A stretch of 64,000 nucleotides of DNA from Gammaproteobacteria bacterium (lineage in GTDB: Bacteria; Pseudomonadota; Gammaproteobacteria; Arenicellales; UBA868): assembly GCA_022450155.1 (NCBI GenBank), contig JAKUQR010000006.1, positions 88,307 to 152,306 on the forward strand, read 5' to 3'. The notes under the pieces are model-generated. The model was not told the DNA's origin. It was given only the letters and a program-made list of their open reading frames with translations, and did no database searches. The first letter of the stretch is position 1; each line of letters opens with the position of its first letter. A program made the position numbers and the translations under genes. Positions 35,399 to 43,553 of this stretch are shown here, one piece after another.

Positions 35399-36331
35399 GT
35401 GACCGCGACAACTTTGTCTGAACCCTATAGGACTTCAGGTTCTGAGCACACCGACTCAGTCGGGCGCCGCGGATATGCTATTGGATTGATGATTGCGAGT
35501 TCGGTGGTGATCAGTTTTACCGGCTTGATTGTTCGTCATGTGGACGCTGACCCCATGGTCATGAATTTCTATCGTGCCTTGTCACTCATGGTCGCGGTTA
35601 CGCTTATTCTGGCCATTCAGTATCGCCGTATGGCCATTACCCATGTGATCCGGATTGGCTGGCCCGGAATTGTTGGTGGGGTGATGCTGACCGTGGCAGC
35701 AATCTCGTTCCTCCAGTCGATGACGCATACCACTGTTGCCAACACGCTGTTTATTCTGGGGGCTATTCCTTTTTTTACTGCTGTGCTGGCCTGGATTTTC
35801 CTGAGAGAGCGGCCCGCACGGGCGACGCTGTGGGCAATGGTGATCGCCTTTTCCGGCATCACGGTCATGCTGGGTGAGGGATTCGGCTCGGGGTCAGCCT
35901 ACGGAAATCTCATGGCAATGGTCACGGCGATCTGTTTTTCTATTTATACGGTACTCGTGCGGCGCAACCGTCACGTTAATATGCTGCCGGCACTGCTGGT
36001 CTCGACGGTATTGATCATACTGGTTGCCGGTGTGAGTAGTTACGGCAGTCTCACGATCTCCACCGGTGACCTGGTGTTGTGTGTCCTCTGGGGTGGCGTA
36101 CTGTCTGGGTTTACCAGTGTCTGTTTCATCGTTGCATCTCGCCACCTGGCAGCGGCAGAGTTGACGCTGTTTATGCTGTTGGAATTTGCCCTCGGACCGG
36201 TCTGGGTGTGGTTGTTCGTGAACGAGATCCCTTCGCGTTGGACATTGTTAGGGGGCAGTCTGGTCGTCGCAGCCGTAATCACGCGGGCACTGGTCGAATG
36301 GCGTCAACCCCTGCCGTCTGGTTCGGGGTAG
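35399..36331 (+). CDS. DMT-superfamily EamA transporter
   Basis: 310 residues with ten predicted helices and two EamA repeats; typical segments FYRALSLMVAVTLILA, FLREPARATL-like loop and LMLLEFALGPVWVW. Probably an exporter of amino acids or other metabolites. GTG start at 35399 with only a weak ribosome binding site. Divergent from the dehydrogenase by about 100 bases. Confidence 0.88.
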   Translation: MTATTLSEPYRTSGSEHTDSVGRRGYAIGLMIASSVVISFTGLIVRHVDADPMVMNFYRALSLMVAVTLILAIQYRRMAITHVIRIGWPGIVGGVMLTVAAISFLQSMTHTTVANTLFILGAIPFFTAVLAWIFLRERPARATLWAMVIAFSGITVMLGEGFGSGSAYGNLMAMVTAICFSIYTVLVRRNRHVNMLPALLVSTVLIILVAGVSSYGSLTISTGDLVLCVLWGGVLSGFTSVCFIVASRHLAAAELTLFMLLEFALGPVWVWLFVNEIPSRWTLLGGSLVVAAVITRALVEWRQPLPSGSG

Positions 36332-36392
36332 GTTGGATCTGGGATCTGGGATCTGCGACCCGATACTCGATGCCCTGTCGTAAAGGCTCAGA

Positions 36393-38105
36393 TCACACCA
36401 TCGGCACCTGTTTGGCAGCAATCGAAGCCGGCGAGATGACTTCTAGGTCCAGTTCGACGTGCCACCTTTCGGTGCACCGCACTTGAGGCGGTGCAGTCGG
36501 TTTTCCGGAACCTGTCATAACAAAACCCTCGTAACCGCCCATCATGACGCTGTTGCATTTGTCCACATAAATTGGAAACCCACCGATGTAAGGCATAAAT
36601 ACTCTCGGTCGCCCGGGAATATTCGCGCCCACATACCAGGAACTACAAGTCGATCGAAGCGAAACCTGAGAGACTTCGTTGACGTGGTCTACCCAATCGT
36701 TTTCGTCGTGAACTTTGGCTTCGATGGTGTCTGCTCCTACATCCCGCATGTGACCAATGCAGTCAGCAATCCAGTCGACGTGCTGTTCGATCGCCTGGAT
36801 CATACTCGCGAGAACAGAAGGGCTGCCGGGGCCAGTGATCATGAACAGATTTGGGAAGCCGCTTGATGACAGGCCGAGATAGGTACGAGGCCCAGCGCTC
36901 CATTTTTTCTTTAGGGTCAAGCCACCACGCCCAGTAATTTGAATTTTGTCGAATGATCCGGTCATTGCGGCAAATCCGGTGGCGCAGACAACGCTATCAA
37001 ATTCATACTCAATGTCGTTAGCGAAAATACCTTTCTTTGTAAAACGTTCGATCGGTTTTTCAGACACATCGACCAGTCTGACGTGCGGCTGGTTGTAGGC
37101 AGCAAAATAGCCCGTATCGACGCACAGACGCTTGCAGCCAAAAACGTTGTCTGGACAAAGCAGATCGGCCGTCTCGGGGTCTTTGACAATATCGCGAATC
37201 TTACTGCGTGCGAACTCAGCGATCGTGTCGTTGGCTTGCTTGTTGAAAAGAATATCACCATAAGCGCCAAGGAACGGTAGGCCGCCACGAGCCCAGAATT
37301 CTTCGTACTGTTGTTCGCGCAATTCCGCTGTCGCTTCAAGGGCTGGTGATGTGTTGTACTCGAAAAAAAAGCCTGTTGGCCTTGCGCGCGCCTTTGCCCT
37401 GAGATCGGGATAACTCGACTTAACGGATTTCACATAATCCAGTTCTAAATCCTCGTTGTGTGCGGGCACTGAGTAGTTCGGTGTTCGCTGGAATACAGTT
37501 AACGACGACGCCTGACCCGCAATAACGGGTATTGCTTGAATTGCCGATGAACCCGTGCCAATGACCCCAACCCGAAGCCCTGAAAAATCAACTTCATCAT
37601 GAGGCCACTCGCCCGTGTGATAGATCGAACCGCCAAATTCGTCGAGACCTTCGAAATCAGGCAGGTTTGCAGCCGACAGGCAACCTATTGCCATGACGCA
37701 GAACTGCGCGCTTATTTGGTCTCCTCGATCTGTTTTGACGGTCCAGTAGTTTGCGTTTTCGTCGAACGCTATCGACGTTACACGCGTATCAAACTGGATA
37801 TGACGACGCAGATCGAAGCGATCAGCAACATGGTTCGCGTAGCTCAGAATTTCGGGTTGGGCTGAGTATTTTTCAGACCACTCCCATTCCTGTTCCAGTT
37901 CTTCTGAGAAAGAGAAGGAGTACTGCATGCTCTCGACATCACAGCGGGCTCCCGGATATCGATTCCAATACCATGTTCCGCCAACACCATTGCCGGCCTC
38001 ATAGACTCTGGCAGAAAGCCCGAGCGCGCGAAGCCGATAAAGCATAAACATGCCGGCAAAACCGGCGCCAACAATGACCGTGTCGAAGTGGTCGTTTGGT
38101 TTCAC
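36393..38105 (-). CDS. Flavin-containing Baeyer-Villiger-type monooxygenase
   Basis: 570 residues of the cyclohexanone-monooxygenase type. FAD motif VGAGFAG near residue 12, NADPH motif GTGSSAIQ near 183, and the exact Baeyer-Villiger fingerprint FxGxxxHxxxWP at residues 157-168 (FGGSIYHTGEWP). Such enzymes insert oxygen next to a ketone to make esters or lactones. GTG start at 38105. The following minus-strand-start NIPSNAP gene lies 91 bases upstream. Substrate unknown. Confidence 0.88.
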   Translation of the reverse strand: MKPNDHFDTVIVGAGFAGMFMLYRLRALGLSARVYEAGNGVGGTWYWNRYPGARCDVESMQYSFSFSEELEQEWEWSEKYSAQPEILSYANHVADRFDLRRHIQFDTRVTSIAFDENANYWTVKTDRGDQISAQFCVMAIGCLSAANLPDFEGLDEFGGSIYHTGEWPHDEVDFSGLRVGVIGTGSSAIQAIPVIAGQASSLTVFQRTPNYSVPAHNEDLELDYVKSVKSSYPDLRAKARARPTGFFFEYNTSPALEATAELREQQYEEFWARGGLPFLGAYGDILFNKQANDTIAEFARSKIRDIVKDPETADLLCPDNVFGCKRLCVDTGYFAAYNQPHVRLVDVSEKPIERFTKKGIFANDIEYEFDSVVCATGFAAMTGSFDKIQITGRGGLTLKKKWSAGPRTYLGLSSSGFPNLFMITGPGSPSVLASMIQAIEQHVDWIADCIGHMRDVGADTIEAKVHDENDWVDHVNEVSQVSLRSTCSSWYVGANIPGRPRVFMPYIGGFPIYVDKCNSVMMGGYEGFVMTGSGKPTAPPQVRCTERWHVELDLEVISPASIAAKQVPMV

Positions 38106-38196
38106 AATCTTTTTCTGATCTTCTGCGGTCTACTATATCTGGTGTAAGTCTGCGTCCGTCACTGCGCCAGTTAGTAACATTATATCTATTCAATTG

Positions 38197-38520
38197 TCAG
38201 GGCAGCGGAGAATAGCTCATGGCGTCCAGGATGGTTGGCACCACTTTTTCATAAGGTGGTACACCGTCGGGAAAACGGGATTTGGCTTCCTGCCAGCGAG
38301 GGTGTTCGATGAATTGAGGCCAAACTGCTTCCCTGGAGGCTGCTGACTCGAATGCCAGCAGATAGACGAATGTCTGCCCATCGCGTTCTCTGGGTTGCCA
38401 GTAACCGACTGGCCGAATGCCGACTTCTTTAAACAAAGGATCAATGACATCCTGGAAGAGCACCTGGCATTCTTCCATACGCCCAGCTGCAACAGTATAT
38501 TGTCGTAATTCATAAATCAT
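38197..38520 (-). CDS. NIPSNAP family protein
   Basis: 107 residues: MIYELRQYTVAAGRM at the start and GYW near residue 40, with VYLLAFES in the middle, match the NIPSNAP fold (alpha-beta dimeric barrel). Function of the family in bacteria is unknown. It lies upstream of the monooxygenase on the same strand and back-to-back with the aldo/keto reductase. A possible accessory to the oxygenase. Confidence 0.85.
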   Translation of the reverse strand: MIYELRQYTVAAGRMEECQVLFQDVIDPLFKEVGIRPVGYWQPRERDGQTFVYLLAFESAASREAVWPQFIEHPRWQEAKSRFPDGVPPYEKVVPTILDAMSYSPLP

Positions 38521-38538
38521 GGTCTTGCCCTTGCTTTT

Positions 38539-39684
38539 GTGGGTCAGGCTCTGGAGGACATCATTAAAAGTCGTCGGCTGGGAAGCAGCGACCTCATTGT
38601 ATCTGAGGTCTGTCTAGGAACCATGACCTATGGTGAACAGAACTCTGAAAAAGAGGCGCACGAACAACTGGCTTGCGCGTGGGATCACGGAGTGAATTGC
38701 CTGGATACCGCCGAGATGTACGCAGTGCCGACACGCGCAGAAACTCAGGGCCTGTCCGAGGCGTATGTTGGTTCCTGGATGCGTAGTCGATCGCGCGATA
38801 GTGTGATTGTGTTTGGCAAGGTGACGAGCACCAGTCCCAAGACATGGATACCGCCAAATCGCCTACCACCCCAGCCCCCTGCACCACCCCGTCTGACGCC
38901 GGAATCTATTCGTGCCGCGGTACATGGAAGCCTTAAACGGCTGCAGACAGACTACATCGACCTGATGGAACTGCATTGGCCGGAGCGTTATGTCGGTACA
39001 ATGTTCGGTGCCTGGGAATACAAGCGCAGCCGAGAGCAGACCGATGTGGTCCCGTTTGAAGATCAAGTCGGCGCGCTCGCACGGTTGATCGAGGAGGGCA
39101 AACTGCGGGCCTGGGGACTGAGCAATGAGACTACGTACGGTCTCTGTCAGTTCCATCAGACAGCAGCTTCTATGGACGTACCCTTGCCGGCTACGGTACA
39201 GAATGATTTCAGCCTGCTGGACCGCTCGATGGAACCCGAACTCGCGGAGGCGATCACACCCAGACACCTGAATATTTCTTTTCTGGTCTACGGAGCCTTG
39301 AATGGTGGACTGTTGAGCGGAAAATACTTCGATGGAACACCACAGGAGGGTCGACACTGCCTGTGGCCCGACTTTCAGCCCCGTTATCACTCTGACCTGA
39401 GCCGCCGAGCGGCCCAGCAGTACGTCACCCTGGCTAAAGAGTACGGGCTGACACCGGTAGAGCTCGCTTTAGGTTGGACGCTGTCGCGTGAATATGTCAG
39501 TTCGACGATTATCGGTGCGACTAAAATGGATCAGCTGAGGGTCTGTCTGGCAACGGTAGGCGTCAGTATTAGTGATGAACTAAGCACTGCTGTTGATGAG
39601 ATCCATAAGGTTTTCCCGAATCCCAATAAGTCTGCGGGGGTGATTTCTCCAGGCTTCATCAAAGATGTCCGCAAGGGCATTTAG
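38539..39684 (+). CDS. Aldo/keto reductase (Tas-like)
   Basis: 381 residues. DTAEMY contains catalytic Asp/Tyr, the ELHWPERYV strand follows, and the NADPH segment LSREYVSSTIIGATKMDQL is near the C-terminus. Closest to Tas-type reductases. The frame opens with GTG at 38539, but homology expects the start at the RRLGSSDL segment; there ATT at 38563 follows GGAGG by 5 bases, so a rare AUU start is possible. Substrate unknown. Confidence 0.88.
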   Translation: MGQALEDIIKSRRLGSSDLIVSEVCLGTMTYGEQNSEKEAHEQLACAWDHGVNCLDTAEMYAVPTRAETQGLSEAYVGSWMRSRSRDSVIVFGKVTSTSPKTWIPPNRLPPQPPAPPRLTPESIRAAVHGSLKRLQTDYIDLMELHWPERYVGTMFGAWEYKRSREQTDVVPFEDQVGALARLIEEGKLRAWGLSNETTYGLCQFHQTAASMDVPLPATVQNDFSLLDRSMEPELAEAITPRHLNISFLVYGALNGGLLSGKYFDGTPQEGRHCLWPDFQPRYHSDLSRRAAQQYVTLAKEYGLTPVELALGWTLSREYVSSTIIGATKMDQLRVCLATVGVSISDELSTAVDEIHKVFPNPNKSAGVISPGFIKDVRKGI

Positions 39685-39692
39685 CATCAAGT

Positions 39693-39854
39693 TTAGAGGA
39701 TCTTCGTCAGGCTAATTCCGGCCTTTTTTACCGCAGTTTCGAGTTGATTCAACGCTCTAACCTGATCGACAACAGCAGCTTCCATGGGTAGTTCACACCA
39801 GATCAGCGAGCTTTTCTGGGCAAACGGGTTGACTGGAATAGTCTGGTACTGCAT
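39693..39854 (-). pseudogene. N-terminal remnant of an MBL-fold hydrolase (YcbL/glyoxalase II-like)
   Basis: 53 codons from ATG 39854: QYQTIPVNPFAQKSSLIWCE and EAAVVDQV resemble the first two strands of YcbL-type MBL hydrolases, where the Asp-Pro-Gly-Gly turn follows Val-Asp; here it is broken. The frame stops where the THxHxDH metal motif should come. An upstream GTG-started extension to 39929 overlaps the MazG-like gene and looks non-coding. Confidence 0.65.
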
Positions 39855-39891
39855 TTGTTCAGAATCCACTCGTGAACAGTAGAGGTGATCA

Positions 39892-40218
39892 CTAACGTAG
39901 TTTGTTATTTTCCTTGTGGCGCAGGGCATCGCGCTTTGTTTTCATTTCCAGGTTGCGAGTAAATGCTTGTTCCAGATCGATTCCGGTCTGGTTGGCAAGG
40001 CAAATCAATACGAACAGAACGTCAGCCAACTCGTCTGCAAGGTTTTTGTTCGCATCGCTTTCTTTTTCGCTTTGTTCGCCGTATTGACGGGCGACTATAC
40101 GGGCGACCTCACCGACTTCTTCCATGAGTATCACGGTGTTAGTCAGTTCATTAAAATACCTGACACCATATTCGTTGATCCAGTCGTCAACGATCTGCTG
40201 TGCTTGATTCAATTTCAT
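39892..40218 (-). CDS. MazG-like nucleotide pyrophosphohydrolase
   Basis: 108 residues with the all-alpha NTP pyrophosphatase motifs: EEVGEVAR near residue 34 (EExxE) and DELADVLF near 62 (ExxD). Probably hydrolyses non-standard NTPs to NMP and PPi for nucleotide-pool cleaning. ATG at 40218 is divergent from the short membrane ORF by 33 bases. Family call is clear; substrate not. Confidence 0.9.
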   Translation of the reverse strand: MKLNQAQQIVDDWINEYGVRYFNELTNTVILMEEVGEVARIVARQYGEQSEKESDANKNLADELADVLFVLICLANQTGIDLEQAFTRNLEMKTKRDALRHKENNKLR

Positions 40219-40251
40219 AGATTTGAGGGGATCTGGTAATTTGATAAGGAC

Positions 40252-40389
40252 ATGCTAACATCGCCGGCCATGTTCTGGTTGATGTTGATGGGCATTATCT
40301 ATGGCACCCTGATGATCGCGCTGCCGGGTCTGGCTACCGAGAAATCTGTTCTAATTGGGATTGGCAGGGTTGAAAATGGAAATCACTGA
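40252..40389 (+). CDS. Small predicted membrane protein (45 residues)
   Basis: An ATG-TGA frame with an AAGGA ribosome binding site and a hydrophobic stretch (FWLMLMGIIYGTLMIAL) long enough for one membrane helix. The stop overlaps the ATG of the following dioxygenase (TGATG), a sign of translational coupling. No family recognised. Could be a leader-type small protein or a real membrane peptide. Confidence 0.45.
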   Translation: MLTSPAMFWLMLMGIIYGTLMIALPGLATEKSVLIGIGRVENGNH

Positions 40390-41243
40390 TGTTGTCGACT
40401 GAACTGGACATTAATCCGTTAACACCTTTTATGGGTGCTGAAATCAACGGCGTAGACCTTCGTCGTTCAGATCAAGTACTGATCGGGCAGATCCAGAAAG
40501 TTTTAGAGCAGTATTCGGTTGTTTTTTTTCGGGACCAACCAGCACTCTCGCCAGCTGAGCACAGTGCCCTTGCCAATGCTTTTGGTCCGATTCACGTTCA
40601 CCCCGCGGCTCCCCGGGGTTCTGAGTTTCCTGGCGTATTGAAAATTGAAGCGAGACGGGACACCAAGGTAGCGGCAGGCAACCGATGGCACTCCGACGTG
40701 TCTTGTGAACAGGAACCGCCTTATGTGTCAATCTTACAGTTGCATGAGATTCCGCCGGTCGGAGGCGATACACTTTTCGCCAGTATGTATGCGGCCTATG
40801 AGGCACTGTCACCGCGTATGAAGCAGATGCTGGACGGTATGACTGCGAGACACTCGGGAGAATGGAGTTATCGACATCTTTTTAAGTATCAACCGCACGA
40901 ACCGGCAGATGGTTATCCCGAAGCAGTTCATCCGGTAGTTATACGGCCAAGTGGGAGCGACCGACCTGCACTTTATGTTAACCGTGAGTTCACGGTAGAG
41001 CTCGAAGATCTACCGCAAGCAGAAGGGCAGGCACTACTCGAATTCTTGTTTGATCATGCTGAGCGGGCAGACTTTCAGTGTCGGTTTCGCTGGTCATCAG
41101 ATGCCATCGCGATTTGGGACAATCGCAGTACCCAGCATTTTGCGATGTGGGACTACTGGCCGCACAGCCGTAAGGGACGTCGCGTATCCGTACGTGGACC
41201 CAGACCGCAGATGTGGTACTTGGAAGAGGCGTCGACCGCCTGA
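40389..41243 (+). CDS. TauD/TfdA family alpha-ketoglutarate dioxygenase
   Basis: 284 residues: iron motif HSD (RWHSDVS near residue 100) and the distal His in STQHFAMWDYW near 245, followed by the 2-oxoglutarate-binding Arg region RKGRRVSVRG. Cleaves or hydroxylates a substrate using Fe(II), O2 and 2-oxoglutarate; family members act on taurine, aromatic acids, and trimethyllysine-like compounds. Starts with the TGATG overlap after the small ORF. Substrate unknown. Confidence 0.9.
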   Translation: MLSTELDINPLTPFMGAEINGVDLRRSDQVLIGQIQKVLEQYSVVFFRDQPALSPAEHSALANAFGPIHVHPAAPRGSEFPGVLKIEARRDTKVAAGNRWHSDVSCEQEPPYVSILQLHEIPPVGGDTLFASMYAAYEALSPRMKQMLDGMTARHSGEWSYRHLFKYQPHEPADGYPEAVHPVVIRPSGSDRPALYVNREFTVELEDLPQAEGQALLEFLFDHAERADFQCRFRWSSDAIAIWDNRSTQHFAMWDYWPHSRKGRRVSVRGPRPQMWYLEEASTA

Positions 41244-41286
41244 ACTACTGGGATTAGGGAGAAGCCGGGTTAATCGTGTATTTGGC

Positions 41287-41955
41287 TCAACCATTTTTTA
41301 TGTGGTATGACACGATGATGCGCCGACAGTTCGGGAAGCGGGTGATCTGAACGTTGTCGTCGTAGCGCCCAAAGATATCCTGAATCTGGTTATCTGACAG
41401 ATAATGCTTGATGACACGATAGCGTGATTCGTCCGGTAGTTGCCGTACCACAATGAAGTTACCGTCTGCATCGTGATCACCATCGGCGGGTTCCGATTTT
41501 GGGAGCTGATCGCAGAACACTACCCGGGCACCAGCATTCAATACTGCATGTAGGCCATCTAAAAATGGGTGCATGCGTGCGTAGGGCACGTGAGCCAGCC
41601 AGTCTACCGCCATGGCCGCAGAGAAAGATCCAGTGAGCGTTTTGAGGTCATAGGCGTCCGCTTGTTGAAGGGAGACCCTTTCCCAAGGCAGGTCCTTGTG
41701 ACGCGCCTGTGACAGTGTTGAATTATTGAAGTCACAAGCGACAATAGATTCGGCCACAGCAGCGGTGAATTGTGTCCAAAAGCAGGGGCCACAAGCCAGT
41801 TCGAGGACTTTTTTGCTGCTCATCTCCCTACAGAGGTGTTCAATGACTGGTTGCAGTAGGGTCACGGTATCCGGATTGTCGTATCCCATCGATGTGTCGT
41901 AGATCTCGGCCCGTCGATCGTAATAGTGTTGCATCTCTTCGATCATCAATCGCAT
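41287..41955 (-). CDS. Class I SAM-dependent methyltransferase
   Basis: 222 residues; motif I VLELACGPCFWTQFTAA at about residue 55, ACDFNNSTL next and the catalytic-face ADAYDLKTLTG. Resembles small-molecule or lipid methyltransferases. Ends near the convergent TauD gene and lies downstream of a nitroreductase on the same strand. An internal ATG at MQHYYD is an alternative start. Acceptor unknown. Confidence 0.85.
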   Translation of the reverse strand: MRLMIEEMQHYYDRRAEIYDTSMGYDNPDTVTLLQPVIEHLCREMSSKKVLELACGPCFWTQFTAAVAESIVACDFNNSTLSQARHKDLPWERVSLQQADAYDLKTLTGSFSAAMAVDWLAHVPYARMHPFLDGLHAVLNAGARVVFCDQLPKSEPADGDHDADGNFIVVRQLPDESRYRVIKHYLSDNQIQDIFGRYDDNVQITRFPNCRRIIVSYHIKNG

Positions 41956-41981
41956 TCCCTGGTTAAGGTATTCCGGCGAAG

Positions 41982-42650
41982 TCAGGCGATGGTTGTCATG
42001 ATCTGAGCCAAGTCGAGGCGTGCAATATCGGGCACCATAGCTTTTTCCGCGGCAAAACCGGCGACCAGCAGTAGAAATGGCCGTTCTTCGGAGGGTCGCT
42101 CGAGAATCTCGTTCAGAAACCGCATGGGACTCGGTGTATGGGTCAGCGTCGCAACGCCGGCATTATGCAGTGCGTTGATCAGCAGACCGGCGGCAATTCC
42201 GACCGATTCTGAGGTGTAGTAATTCTTGAGACGGTGACCATTAGCATCATAACTAAATTTCTTTAGGAAGATTGCTATCAGGCAGGAGGCTGAGACGAGA
42301 AATGGCTTGTGTTCGTTTGTGCCCAGTGGTGCAAGCGCCTCCAGCCATTGTTGCGATGCTCTATGGGCATAAAATTCCAGTTCTTCAACCTCGGCGGCCT
42401 CACGAATCCGGCATCGAGTATCTTGGTTTGTCACGACTACAAAATGCCAGGGCTGCATGTTGGCACCACTGGGTGCTGTGCCGGCGGTCCGGATCGCATT
42501 TTCAATCACGACCGGTGGAATCTTCCGCGCCGAATAGTCGCGCACGGTTCGCCTCGACTGCATGTCCGCGAGAAACTGTTCCGATCGCTGGATCATCTCT
42601 TCATCAGGATACGAGGGGGATTTGAGCGAGATAAAAGGATAATCTGTCAT
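41982..42650 (-). CDS. Nitroreductase-family flavoprotein
   Basis: 222 residues with the FMN-binding pattern SRRTVRDYSARKIP, SGANMQPWHFVVVTN and a C-terminal SVGIAAGLLINALHNAG helix. Closest in style to iodotyrosine-deiodinase/BluB-like nitroreductases. Reduces a nitro-, halo- or quinone-type substrate with NAD(P)H. Followed by the SAM methyltransferase (26 bases). Substrate unknown. Confidence 0.9.
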   Translation of the reverse strand: MTDYPFISLKSPSYPDEEMIQRSEQFLADMQSRRTVRDYSARKIPPVVIENAIRTAGTAPSGANMQPWHFVVVTNQDTRCRIREAAEVEELEFYAHRASQQWLEALAPLGTNEHKPFLVSASCLIAIFLKKFSYDANGHRLKNYYTSESVGIAAGLLINALHNAGVATLTHTPSPMRFLNEILERPSEERPFLLLVAGFAAEKAMVPDIARLDLAQIMTTIA

Positions 42651-42676
42651 GTGTCCGACCTGGTAGCGGCTTTGTT

Positions 42677-42919
42677 TTACAGGGTTTTTTCCTGGATACC
42701 CCGGATATTGATTTCAACGTCGTCATAGTGCGGATCGAACGTTGAGTCCTGGGCAAGCACCGGAGACAGGCCAGTGAGTGCGAGCGCAGGGATAAGTTTT
42801 CGTCGGGCTGTGTCGGCACTGCTCGCCTGGACGTTCACCTCGCCGGCGTACTTAAGGTGATGGGCCGATTTGCCTGAATAATACAAGGTCAGCTCGTATT
42901 GGAGCGCAAAGACTGGCAC
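42677..42919 (-). CDS. Hypothetical small protein (80 residues)
   Basis: A GTG-started frame of 80 residues with mixed alpha/beta character (LQYELTLYYSGKSAHHLK and DDVEINIRGIQEKTL). No family recognised. Lies between the nitroreductase and a thioesterase on the same strand, with 15-27 base gaps, so it may be part of that operon. Confidence 0.4.
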   Translation of the reverse strand: MPVFALQYELTLYYSGKSAHHLKYAGEVNVQASSADTARRKLIPALALTGLSPVLAQDSTFDPHYDDVEINIRGIQEKTL

Positions 42920-42934
42920 TGCGTTAGATCAGGT

Positions 42935-43462
42935 TCAGCGCCTGGACCGGAACCGTTTCCACGCAACGTCGGCGTCGGCAGCGAGTTTCCCGTCGAATCG
43001 AAGTTCTGATCTGAACTGGCAGGCATCGTCATTCCAGGACACACATTCGGAGAACAGTTCGACTGGGCGGTACAGTAAGATCGGACGCCGAAATGTCACG
43101 GTGATCTGATTGGTCAGATAGACTGGGTGCTTGTCATCAAAGTGTTCGAAATCATCAATACAAAAGTCACCATAACGCTCAACAGTCTCTTTCATCAGGC
43201 AAGCAGCCGAGTGGCAGTCCAGTAGTGTGGAGATAATGCCGCCATTAACAAAGCCAAACCCATTGTCATATTTGTCGGACGCGGTCCAGGTCGCCGCGAC
43301 ACCGTTACCTGACGAATAGGACTTGATTTGCAAGCCGTGTCGATTGCAGGGACCGCAGCCGAAGCAGGTGCCAGCTGAATAATATCGGTCTTGTAATGAG
43401 GGCTCCACCGAGGTTTGACTCCATAGGCTGGCTGTTAGACCGAAGCATGATTGTAGTCGCAT
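42935..43462 (-). CDS. PaaI-type hotdog-fold thioesterase
   Basis: 175 residues. GFGFVNGGIISTLLDCHSAAC is the PaaI-like catalytic region (usually H/N-G-G..D). The N-terminal Cys-rich CFGCGPCN near residue 35 is common in a subgroup of these enzymes. Hydrolyses acyl-CoA. An internal GTG start at VEPSLQD would shorten it by about 18 residues. Divergent from the acyl-CoA ligase at 43554, fitting a shared acyl-CoA pathway. Confidence 0.8.
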   Translation of the reverse strand: MRLQSCFGLTASLWSQTSVEPSLQDRYYSAGTCFGCGPCNRHGLQIKSYSSGNGVAATWTASDKYDNGFGFVNGGIISTLLDCHSAACLMKETVERYGDFCIDDFEHFDDKHPVYLTNQITVTFRRPILLYRPVELFSECVSWNDDACQFRSELRFDGKLAADADVAWKRFRSRR

Positions 43463-43553
43463 CTAGCATCCGCTACCGTGCGCGGGGTAATGACCTGTGT
43501 TCAAATCTGGATCTGAGATTGGTATAAATCGATCTCCAGCATAGAATCAACTC

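Noticed and set aside
36335..36355. Three tandem copies of GGATCTG
   Set aside because: A short 7-base repeat in a 60-base intergenic gap with no sign of wider repeat structure or function.
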